Assembly: GCF_030418455.1 (NCBI RefSeq)
Contig: NZ_JAUHPW010000008.1
Span: 62,001-126,000, forward strand
Direction: 5' to 3'
DNA length: 64,000 nucleotides
Source of the DNA: Demequina litoralis
Lineage (GTDB): Bacteria; Actinomycetota; Actinomycetes; Actinomycetales; Demequinaceae
Part shown: in pieces, positions 32,531 through 39,806 of the stretch
Layout: each line of letters starts with the position of its first letter
Numbering within the stretch: position 1 is the first letter of the stretch
Notes under the pieces: model-generated
What the model saw: only the letters and a program-made list of their open reading frames with translations
The model's database searches: none
Told to the model about the DNA's origin: nothing
Program-made: the position numbers and the translations under genes

Positions 32531-33002
32531 GGGGGTTGCCTCCTGCGTCGGCGGTAGCGCGGGTTCTCCGCGGCATCCATTTCTGACGGCCGGTTCGGAC
32601 GTCTTCAGGGTGCGCCGACGCGGCGTCGTGAGACGCGCCGACACACCGTCGTGTGGGATTTCGTTGGCGAGGGGGCGACGGGGGTCCATCTGCACCACCT
32701 CGGCATCACCATTCTCACCCCCGAAGGGGGTCGTCGGGACCAGTTGAGGCCCCTCAGCCCCTGCTCCCGGCGCGAACGTCGATGTCACCCCTCAAGGGTA
32801 GTTTTGCCACTTGGTGACCGCTTCGGACCAGGGTCCCGTATCTGGTGTGGTCGGCCCCAGGACAGGACCAAGGTCAGGCAAAGATGCCGCGGGGTTCGGC
32901 CAAAATCGCCCGCCCCGGTCTTGACGGTGACATCCCTGGAAAATGCCAGTGAGATTGGCCACTCGACCGGCGTGTCGGGACGATGCGAGGCGGACGGCGC
33001 CG
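32531..33002. other. 472-bp gene-free region, structured leader of the NrdG-like gene
   Basis: No gene is supported. The region holds several hairpins: CACAC/GTGTG around CGTC (32642-32655), ACCCCC-GAA-GGGGGT (32717-32731), a TGAGG/CCTCA dyad (32745-32756) and ACCC-CTCA-AGGGT near 32786-32799. Its base composition is less GC-rich than the neighbours. A riboswitch is possible, but I could not match a known aptamer. It ends with a GGGACGATGCG copy at 32977. Confidence 0.5.
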
Positions 33003-34523
33003 CTACTCGAGGAATCCGTCCGCGACCAGCTCGCGCACCGCCGGCACCAGACCGGCGATCATGCGGCTCGCCTCGACGTCGAGCAGCGCGGCGAGCGCAT
33101 GCGCGATCTGGCCCGCGGTGAGCTCGCCGTCGCAGGCGCCCACGAAGCCCGCGAGCGCGGTGTCCATCGACACCGACCGGCCGAGCCCCGCGCCCTGCCG
33201 CAGCAGGATGTAGGACGGGTCGGCCTGGAGGACCGGCCCGTAGGACTCGCGCGTCACGTCGGCCGCGGCGGTCCAGGCGGTGTCCAGCAGCGCCTCATCG
33301 GACAGCGCGGCGACCCGGTCGTGGGCCTCCAGCGCGGAGACCAGGTAGGCCCCGAAGGGCTCCTGCAGCGCACCCTCGTGCTGCTCGAGCCGGCGCAAGG
33401 TCGGGGCCCCCGACGCGGGCCGGCGCAGCAGCATCATCCCGAAGCCGATCGCGCGCACGCCGCGCGCGTCGAAGTCGGCCAGGTACGCCTCGTAGGCCGC
33501 CTCGAACTCGGCACGGCCCCGCTCGGGCGTCACGCCCGCGTCGCGCAGCCACGTCTCCGCGTACTCCGCGGCGTCCAGCCGGTCGCGCTCGATCACCCAC
33601 GCGTCGAGCGGGTACCCGGCGGAGGCCGACGCTTCGAGCCACGCCTCGATCCCCTCGGACCACGACTCCCCGTGGACCTCCCAGTTGCCCAGCATCTGCG
33701 CGACGCCGCCGGGCGCGAGCACCGACCCGACGGACGACACCAGGGAGGACACGATCCCGTCGCCCGGCATGCCCGCGGCGCGGTACTCGAAGCTCGGCGC
33801 CCCTTCGGGCGTGATGACGAACGGCGGGTTCGACACCACGAGGTCGAACTCCTCCCCCGCGACCGGCTCGAGCATCGACCCCTCGCGCAGGTCCCACGCG
33901 AGGCCGTTGAGCGCCCGGTTGAAGGCCGCGTAGCCGAGCGCGCGCCGCGAGATGTCCGTCGCCACCACCGACCCCGCGTGCCGCGACGCGTGCAGCGCCT
34001 GCACGCCGCAGCCGGTACCCAGGTCGAGGACGCGGCCGACCGGCGCGCGCATCGTCATCCCGGCGAGCGTGAGCGACGCCCCGCCGATGCCGAGCACGTG
34101 GTCGTCGCGCAGCCGGCCCCCCGTGACGGACTCGGGCTGGTCCGAGGCGACCCACCAGCGCGCCTCGCCCTCCGCGTCGACCGCGGCGTACGGGCGCAGG
34201 TCCACGCGCGCCCGCGCCTCCCCGCCGGACAGCTCGATGAGGCCGATGCGGGCGGCCCCGTCCGCACCCACCGACGGCAGCGCGGCCTCGATCTCGTCGC
34301 GGCCGAGCGTATCCCCCAGCAGGAACAGCCGCGTGAGCGCCGCCTCCCGGGTGGACGATGCGCGGGCGGCCCGGCGCGCGGGCAGCACCTGCTCGCGGGA
34401 CATCGCGCGCATCGCGCGGTCGCCGACGACCGCCTCGACGGCGTCGAAGGTCCAGGAGTCGAGGTCGGCCCGGAGGGCCGCCGCGGAGGCGGCGTCGGGC
34501 AGCGCGGGAACGTCGAGGCTCAC
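33003..34523 (-). CDS. SAM-dependent N5-glutamine/RlmG-like methyltransferase
   Basis: The 506-residue protein has an N-terminal helical domain (about 1-150), a class I methyltransferase core with motif I VLDLGTGCGVQALHAS (about 165-180) and the substrate motif VVSNPPFVITPEG (about 229-241), and a C-terminal domain of about 160 residues. NPPF marks enzymes acting on amide or base nitrogens (HemK/RsmC types). This actinobacterial architecture is conserved but the substrate is not established. The start is GTG 34521-34523 behind CGGAGGC. A motif copy at 34353 encodes Ala-Ser-Ser. Confidence 0.87.
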   Translation of the reverse strand: MSLDVPALPDAASAAALRADLDSWTFDAVEAVVGDRAMRAMSREQVLPARRAARASSTREAALTRLFLLGDTLGRDEIEAALPSVGADGAARIGLIELSGGEARARVDLRPYAAVDAEGEARWWVASDQPESVTGGRLRDDHVLGIGGASLTLAGMTMRAPVGRVLDLGTGCGVQALHASRHAGSVVATDISRRALGYAAFNRALNGLAWDLREGSMLEPVAGEEFDLVVSNPPFVITPEGAPSFEYRAAGMPGDGIVSSLVSSVGSVLAPGGVAQMLGNWEVHGESWSEGIEAWLEASASAGYPLDAWVIERDRLDAAEYAETWLRDAGVTPERGRAEFEAAYEAYLADFDARGVRAIGFGMMLLRRPASGAPTLRRLEQHEGALQEPFGAYLVSALEAHDRVAALSDEALLDTAWTAAADVTRESYGPVLQADPSYILLRQGAGLGRSVSMDTALAGFVGACDGELTAGQIAHALAALLDVEASRMIAGLVPAVRELVADGFLE

Positions 34524-34584
34524 GCCTCCGAGGCTAGTGCGGCGGGTGCTTGACCGCGCACGCGGCGACGGTGATGCTTGCGCC

Positions 34585-35061
34585 ATGCCCGCTGCCTGGG
34601 GTCTCACCGCCGATGTCGAGCATCCGGGGCTTCGCGACGTGCTCACGGTGCGCGACGACGCGCTCGTCTCCGCCGGCATCCGCTGCACTGTCAACGCGTC
34701 GAGCCTCGACTGCGTCGAGGCGGTCGAGGGCGAGCCCGTGTTCTCGATGATCGACGTCGAGTGGGCGGCCGACCCGGTGCCGTACGGCACGCTGCTCGAC
34801 GCCGGCCAGGAAGGGTGGTTCGTGATCGTGGGCGCGACCGCCGAGCCGCTGAGGGTCGGCGACGGCCCGGCCAGGCCCCTGGCCGAGGTGATCGCGATGG
34901 CCGGCGAGCCCGGCTACCCGCCGTGGGAGCCCGCGCTCACGCAGTGGGGTCCGTGGCTGGGCCTCGCCGCGCTGGCCGTGGCCGGCGTGGGCCTGCTGGC
35001 CCGGCGCCAGCGGCGGCCTCACCGTGGACAGCCTGGCGATCCGGCGCGCGAGTCCCCGTAG
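34585..35061 (+). CDS. conserved hypothetical protein with C-terminal membrane helix
   Basis: The 158-residue protein has a soluble N-terminal domain with two cysteines (IRCTVNASSLDCVEAV) and a Trp/Pro-rich segment (GYPPWEPALTQWGPWLG). One C-terminal membrane helix (LAALAVAGVGLLA) and a basic tail (RRQRRPHRGQ) follow, suggesting a tail-anchored or extracytoplasmic protein. I do not recognise the family. It is divergent from the methyltransferase gene and convergent with the GNAT gene at 35072. Confidence 0.65.
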   Translation: MPAAWGLTADVEHPGLRDVLTVRDDALVSAGIRCTVNASSLDCVEAVEGEPVFSMIDVEWAADPVPYGTLLDAGQEGWFVIVGATAEPLRVGDGPARPLAEVIAMAGEPGYPPWEPALTQWGPWLGLAALAVAGVGLLARRQRRPHRGQPGDPARESP

Positions 35062-35071
35062 CCCGCGAGGC

Positions 35072-35599
35072 TCAGAGCGCGCGGGCCATCTGCAGCTCGC
35101 GCCCCAGGGCGGTCTCGGCCTCGTGGCCGGTGAGCGCGAACCCGAGCCGCGCGTACGCCGCACGCGCGCGCGGGTTGTCCGCGTGGACGTCGAGCTCGAT
35201 CCGGTCGAATCCCTGCTCCCGCGCCCAGCCGCATGCGGACTCCACCAGGGAGTCCAGCACGCCGGCGCCGCGCGCCGCCGGGCTCACGTAGACGCCGATG
35301 AGCACCGCGCGGCGCTCCTCGACGACGGCGCCGAAGTAGTCGCGCTCCCCCGCCTCCTGGGCGAGCACGGCGACGGTGCCCACGAGCCTGCCCTCGTCCT
35401 CCGCGAGCAGCTGGAAGCGGGACTCCCCGGACGCACCGTTGCGGGCACGGTCGATCCAGAACTGGTCGGGCCGGGCGCTCGCCACCTCGAGGGTGTCGAG
35501 GAACGCGACGGGTGCGGCCGGGTCGGCGAGCGCCTCGAGGCGCTGGTCGCGCGCGGCGGCCCAGTCCTCGGGGACGATGCGGCGGATGGCGACCGCCAT
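35072..35599 (-). CDS. GNAT-family N-acetyltransferase
   Basis: The 175-residue protein has a GNAT core: strand RLVGTVAVLAQE, motif A VLIGVYVSPAARGAGVLDSLVESA with the acetyl-CoA loop ARGAGV, and motif B IELDVHADNPRARAAYARLGFALTG. The acceptor is unknown; it resembles generic RimI/YjaB-like acetyltransferases. ATG 35597-35599 overlaps the stop of the M20 peptidase gene by one base (TGATG), indicating coupled translation in an MFS-M20-GNAT operon. Confidence 0.9.
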   Translation of the reverse strand: MAVAIRRIVPEDWAAARDQRLEALADPAAPVAFLDTLEVASARPDQFWIDRARNGASGESRFQLLAEDEGRLVGTVAVLAQEAGERDYFGAVVEERRAVLIGVYVSPAARGAGVLDSLVESACGWAREQGFDRIELDVHADNPRARAAYARLGFALTGHEAETALGRELQMARAL

Positions 35600-36957
35600 C
35601 ACGCGAGCCTGTCCGACGTGAGCAGCGCGCGGTAGAAGGCGACGCCGCGGCCGAGCGACTCGACCTCGACCTTCTCGTTCGGTCCGTGCACGGCCTCGCG
35701 CTGCGGCTTGGTCATCCGCAGCGGAGCGAAGCGGTAGGTCGCGCCCGCCATCGGGGCGAGGTGGCGCGAGTCGGAGGCGGCGAGCATCACGTACGGGATC
35801 GTGAGGGCGTCCGGGTACGACGCCGCCACGGCCTCGTGCATCGCCGCCCACCGCGCATCGTCCCCGCGCGGCGAGACGGGCGAGGGCTCGGACGGCGTCT
35901 CCACCTCGATCGTGACCCGCGGGTCGCGCACGACGCGGCGTACGTGGTCGACCGCCTCCTCGACGCTCGACCCGACGGCGACGCGGATGTTGAGCACCGC
36001 GGTCGCGCGGGTCGCGAGGACGTTGTGCGCGGGGCTGCCTTCGAGCTGCGTGATCGCGACGGTGGTACGCACCATCGCGGCCAGCTCGGGGCTGAGGCGC
36101 GGCATCACACGCGCGAGCACGCCACGGAGGGACGATGCGCGGCGCAGCAGCGCGCCGAGAGGGCCTCGCAGGCGGCCTGCGACGAGCTCGAGCATCTCGA
36201 CCGAGACGTCGTTGACCTCGGAGGGGTGCGGGTTGTCCTCGATGCGGGCGAGCGCCCGCGCGAGGATGCCCGGCGCGGACTCGCGCGGCGGCGTCGACGC
36301 GTGGCCGCCGAGCCCCTCGACCGTGAGGCGGAGGTCCACGATGCCCTTCTCGGAGACACCGATGACGGCGGCCTCGCCGGACAGCCCCGGGAAGGCGCCG
36401 ACGGCGACGGCGCCGCCCTCGTCGAGCACCATCCACGGCGTCACGCCGCGCTCGGTCAGGAGCGCGGCGGCGGCGGTCGCGCACTGGCCGTACGACTCCT
36501 CGTCGGCGCCCATGAGGAGATACAGGTCCTGCGCGGGGGCCCAGCCCTCGTCGAGCAGCGATTCGACCGCCTCGAGCATGACCGTGAGCGCGCCCTTGTC
36601 GTCGAGCGCTCCGCGGCCGAAGACCCAGCCGTCGACGATGGCGCCCTCGAAGGGCTCGTGCTCCCAGCCCTCGGCCTCCCAGTCGTGCGGTACCGGGACC
36701 ACGTCCTGGTGGGCCATCAGCACCACGGGTCGCTCGGCGGCGGCACCGGGGATGCGCAGCAGCAGGCCGGCGCGCCCCACCGTCTCGGCCTCGTGCGAGA
36801 AGACGCGCGGGTAGAAGGTGCGCAGCGCCTCGTGCAGCGCGGAGAACGATGCGGCGGTGGCCTCGTCGTGCGGGCCCGGGCCCGTGGGAGTGACCGTGGG
36901 GATGCGGATGAGCGCGGCGAGGTGCTCCGCGACGACCTCGGACGCGGGGACGGTCAC
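35599..36957 (-). CDS. M20-family metallopeptidase
   Basis: The 452-residue enzyme has the dinuclear zinc ligands of M20 peptidases: His83 and Asp85 in MAHQDVVPVP, Asp119 in GRGALDDKG, the catalytic/ligand Glu pair in ADEESYGQ (153-154), and a lid domain. Length and the FEGAIVDGWVFGRG segment fit the carboxypeptidase/N-acyl-amino-acid hydrolase branch (PM20D1-like). GTG 36955-36957 overlaps the MFS stop as GTGA. Two repeat-motif copies (35854, 36129) lie inside it, encoding Asp-Asp-Ala and Ala-Ser-Ser. Confidence 0.92.
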   Translation of the reverse strand: MTVPASEVVAEHLAALIRIPTVTPTGPGPHDEATAASFSALHEALRTFYPRVFSHEAETVGRAGLLLRIPGAAAERPVVLMAHQDVVPVPHDWEAEGWEHEPFEGAIVDGWVFGRGALDDKGALTVMLEAVESLLDEGWAPAQDLYLLMGADEESYGQCATAAAALLTERGVTPWMVLDEGGAVAVGAFPGLSGEAAVIGVSEKGIVDLRLTVEGLGGHASTPPRESAPGILARALARIEDNPHPSEVNDVSVEMLELVAGRLRGPLGALLRRASSLRGVLARVMPRLSPELAAMVRTTVAITQLEGSPAHNVLATRATAVLNIRVAVGSSVEEAVDHVRRVVRDPRVTIEVETPSEPSPVSPRGDDARWAAMHEAVAASYPDALTIPYVMLAASDSRHLAPMAGATYRFAPLRMTKPQREAVHGPNEKVEVESLGRGVAFYRALLTSDRLA

Positions 36958-38471
36958 GCGCGGCCCTCGTCGCCGTCGAACAGGTCCACGCGCGAGGCGA
37001 CCACATCGGGTCCGACCGCCTCGAGCGGGGCGACGCCCTCCTCGACCTCGACGTTCGAGGTGAAGGCGACCTTGGGCACCGCGAACAGCGCGATCGCCGC
37101 GACGATGGCGGTGCCGCCGCAGATCGCCCACACGGTGATGTAGCCGGACAGCGTGCCCGCGGTGGACTCGCCCGCCCCCGCGCCGGCGGCGGCTCCCGAG
37201 ACGAGCGCGATCGCGAAGGCGGTGGACGCGAACGCGCCGCCGATCGTCTTCGTCGTGTTGGTGAGGCCGGTCGCCATCGCGGTCTGATGGGGCGGTGCGG
37301 CGGACGCGGCTGCGGCCGGCAGCGCCGCGACGAGCGCGCCCGAGCCGAGACCCGCGACGATCATGCAGGACACCACCACGGCGGTGCTGCCGTGCAGCGG
37401 GATGAGCGCCAGGTAGCCGCCCGCCACCAGGAACGATGCGGCGATGAGGACGGCACGCGGGCTGAAGCGGGCGCTGAGGCGGGCGAAGAGCAGCGCGCCG
37501 ACGAGCAGCGACATCACGTACGCGCCGATGAGGTACGACGTGGTCGCAGACGTGAGGCCGAGGCCGTAGCCGACCTCGGCCGGGTCGGTGCGGGCGAAGG
37601 TCGACAGCGGGCCCTGGGCGCCGAGGACGCTCACGCCGAACAGCGTCGCGGTGAGGATGACGGGCCACACGGTGGGTCGCTTGAGGAGGTCGATGTCGAC
37701 GAGCGGCTCGTCGGTGCCCTTCTCCACCCGCACGAACAGCCACATCAGCGCGAGGCCGAGCGCCATCATCGCGACCACCCACGGCGAGAAGCCGTCGAGG
37801 CGGATGAGCGACAGGCCGCCGGTGAGGGCGAGCAGGCCGAGCGTCAGCACCACGGTGCCGCGGGTGTCGATGGTGCCGCCGGCGCGCGCGCCGGTGTCGG
37901 GGACCTTGAACAGCACGACGAACAGCGCGATGGTCACCATCGCGGCGGGCACGCTGAGCGTGGCCCACAGCGGCAGCATGCCGCCGAGCTGGCCGCCCGC
38001 GAGCGCGCCGAGGATCGCGCCGGCCTGGAGCGCGGCGACGATGATGCCGGCGCCGCGCCTGGTGAGGGCGGCCCCGTTCTCCATGTCACGGGCGCGCGAG
38101 TGGATGATCGCGACGTTGAGCGGCAGCCACACCACATAGAAGCCCTGGATGGCCCATGCCAGCACGAAGAGCGGGAAGCTCGGGGCGAAGGCGAGCGCCC
38201 AGCTCGACAGCGCGGTGACGACGAGCGACGCGATGAGGATCTTGCGGTGGCCGATCATGTCGCCCAGGCGCGCGAGCACCGGGACCACGATCGCGCTCAG
38301 CAGCAGCTGTGCCGCCTCGAACCAGTTGACGTCGGCGTCGTGGATCCCCAGGTGACGGGCGATGTCCGTGAGCAGCGGCGTGTAGTACCCCTGCAGGACG
38401 CCCGACGTGCCCTCGACCACGACGAGGGCGCCGACGACGCCTCCCGCGAGCTTGACGTTCATCGATGCCAT
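36954..38471 (-). CDS. MFS transporter (DHA2/EmrB-like, 14 helices)
   Basis: The 505-residue permease has about 14 membrane helices, with the MFS motif A-like loop RLGDMIGHRKILIA after helix 2 and a long central loop GTDEPLVDIDLL. This layout fits the drug:H+ antiporter DHA2 family. The start is either ATG 38469-38471 or the ATG three codons later; no clear ribosome site precedes either, so a leaderless mRNA is likely. It leads the operon MFS-M20-GNAT, which could export a compound after hydrolysis or acetylation; that link is inference. Confidence 0.9.
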   Translation of the reverse strand: MASMNVKLAGGVVGALVVVEGTSGVLQGYYTPLLTDIARHLGIHDADVNWFEAAQLLLSAIVVPVLARLGDMIGHRKILIASLVVTALSSWALAFAPSFPLFVLAWAIQGFYVVWLPLNVAIIHSRARDMENGAALTRRGAGIIVAALQAGAILGALAGGQLGGMLPLWATLSVPAAMVTIALFVVLFKVPDTGARAGGTIDTRGTVVLTLGLLALTGGLSLIRLDGFSPWVVAMMALGLALMWLFVRVEKGTDEPLVDIDLLKRPTVWPVILTATLFGVSVLGAQGPLSTFARTDPAEVGYGLGLTSATTSYLIGAYVMSLLVGALLFARLSARFSPRAVLIAASFLVAGGYLALIPLHGSTAVVVSCMIVAGLGSGALVAALPAAAASAAPPHQTAMATGLTNTTKTIGGAFASTAFAIALVSGAAAGAGAGESTAGTLSGYITVWAICGGTAIVAAIALFAVPKVAFTSNVEVEEGVAPLEAVGPDVVASRVDLFDGDEGRA

Positions 38472-38550
38472 GGCGGCATGGTTCCAGACCCGTATGTCGC
38501 GAACGTTGCGCGGCGCGGTCCGGGCCCGCGCATCGTGACCCGATCGAGAC

Positions 38551-38626
38551 GCGGTGCGGGGCGGCGCTGGGCGGGGCGCTGCTGGGCGGGGCGGCGCTGG
38601 GCGGGGCGGTGCGGGGCGGCGCTGGT
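38551..38626. repeat. 15-bp GC-rich tandem repeat
   Basis: Units of the form GCGCTGGGCGGGGCG repeat about three times with minor changes, flanked by shortened GTGCGGGGCG units. The period is 15 bp. A dyad-box element follows directly, as at 17.76 kb and 54.8 kb. Confidence 0.85.
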
Positions 38627-38632
38627 CGTGCG

Positions 38633-38744
38633 CGCGTATTCCAGGAATTGCTGAAACAGCCCGCGCGGCGTCGAGCAAGGAGCCCGCCGACCAGGGACGT
38701 CGGCGCCGCCCGCCTCACCATTTCAGCGGACGCTTGAATACGCG
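38633..38744. repeat. dyad-box element, copy C
   Basis: The nested inverted repeat has outer arms CGCGTATTC (38633-38641) and GAATACGCG (38736-38744), and inner arms GCTGAAA (38650-38656) and TTTCAGC (38721-38727), with 8-nt spacers between the boxes. The left side reads CCAGGAATTGCTGAAACAGC, clearly related to the boxes in the 192-bp repeats. It has the same architecture as copies A and B but a different central loop. Confidence 0.85.
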
Positions 38745-38758
38745 AACGCGACACACGC

Positions 38759-39685
38759 TCAGGACCGCGGCGGCTCGCCCTCCCGGAGCGCGGCGATCAG
38801 GCCCTCGACGAGCTCGAGGTCGCACTCGAGCGTGGACCCGCCGAGGTGCGGGGTGATGACCACCTGCTCGAGCGCGAGCAGCGGATGGTCGGCGGCGAGG
38901 GGCTCGTCGCCGTGGACGTCGAGGCCGGCGCCCGCCAGCGACCCGTCCCGCAGCGCGTCGAGCAGCGCCGCCTCGTCGACCACGGGTCCGCGCGCGGTGT
39001 TGACGAGGATCGCGCCGGGCTTCATGCGCGCGAGCTCGGCGGCGCCGACGGTGCCGCGGGTGGACTCGTCGAGCGGCAGGAGGACCACGAGCACGTCGGA
39101 CTCCGCGAGCAGGGTCGGGAGGGCCACCTGGCGGGCACCGGTAGCCGCCGCGACGGCGGGCAGGTCGCGCGCGTCGGTGAACAGCGCTCGCGCCTCGAGG
39201 GCCGCGAGCATGCGCAGCAGCGGCGCGCCGATGCGCCCCGCGCCGAGCACGCCCACCGTGGAGCCGGCGAGGTCACGGCCCGAGTAGGGCACCTTGAGGT
39301 CCTCGTGCGGCCAGCGGCCGGCACGGATCGCGGCGTCCGCCGCCGGGACGCGACGCAGCGTCGCGAGGATGAGGGCGAGCGTGTGCTCGGCCACGGTGCG
39401 CCACAGGCGGCTCGACTCAAGCACGGCCATCCCGTGGGCGCGGGCGTGGTCGTGAACGTCCGGCGGCGCGAGATGCACCGCGAGGGCGCGCAGCCGGGGC
39501 GCGCCACCGAGCTCCTCCACGGTGGGCGGGCCGTACGCGAGCAGCCCGTCCGCGGCGGCGAGAGCCTCCGCCCGCGCCACTGCCTCGCGAGGAAGCGGCG
39601 CGACGTCCGCGGCACCGTCGAGGGCCGCCAGCGCCGCGGGATGCAGCGACATGTCGACGAGGACGCGCGGGCGCGAGAGGGTCAC
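38759..39685 (-). CDS. D-isomer-specific 2-hydroxyacid dehydrogenase
   Basis: The 308-residue enzyme has the NAD motif VGVLGAGRIGAPLLRM near 149 and the catalytic Arg in NTARGPVVDEAALLDAL. The Glu/Asp region LDVHGDEPLAADHP and the catalytic His in ITPHLGGST are also present. It resembles phosphoglycerate or hydroxypyruvate dehydrogenase-like members; the substrate is not assignable. The start is GTG 39683-39685, since upstream codons are Pro/Arg-rich and unlike the family. Confidence 0.9.
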   Translation of the reverse strand: MTLSRPRVLVDMSLHPAALAALDGAADVAPLPREAVARAEALAAADGLLAYGPPTVEELGGAPRLRALAVHLAPPDVHDHARAHGMAVLESSRLWRTVAEHTLALILATLRRVPAADAAIRAGRWPHEDLKVPYSGRDLAGSTVGVLGAGRIGAPLLRMLAALEARALFTDARDLPAVAAATGARQVALPTLLAESDVLVVLLPLDESTRGTVGAAELARMKPGAILVNTARGPVVDEAALLDALRDGSLAGAGLDVHGDEPLAADHPLLALEQVVITPHLGGSTLECDLELVEGLIAALREGEPPRS

Positions 39686-39806
39686 CGCGCCAGCATGGCA
39701 CGGGCGGTATCGCGCTGAGCTCCCGCGAGCCCGGCATGAGTCGGGCGCGGCGCCCGCCCGCTGGGAGGCTGGGACAGGCGCCGCGCCGCTCGGGGGCGCG
39801 CCGACC

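Larger units (their letters stand above)
38472..38758. other. 287-bp gene-free region with GC tandem repeat and dyad-box element
   Basis: No gene is supported. The region contains a 15-bp tandem block (38551-38626) followed immediately by a dyad-box element (38633-38744) between two minus-strand genes. Confidence 0.7.

Noticed and set aside
32700..32930. Cobalamin riboswitch upstream of the NrdG-like gene
   Set aside because: GCCACT-like and AGTCAGG-like pieces were looked for, but the order and spacing of the conserved boxes are absent.
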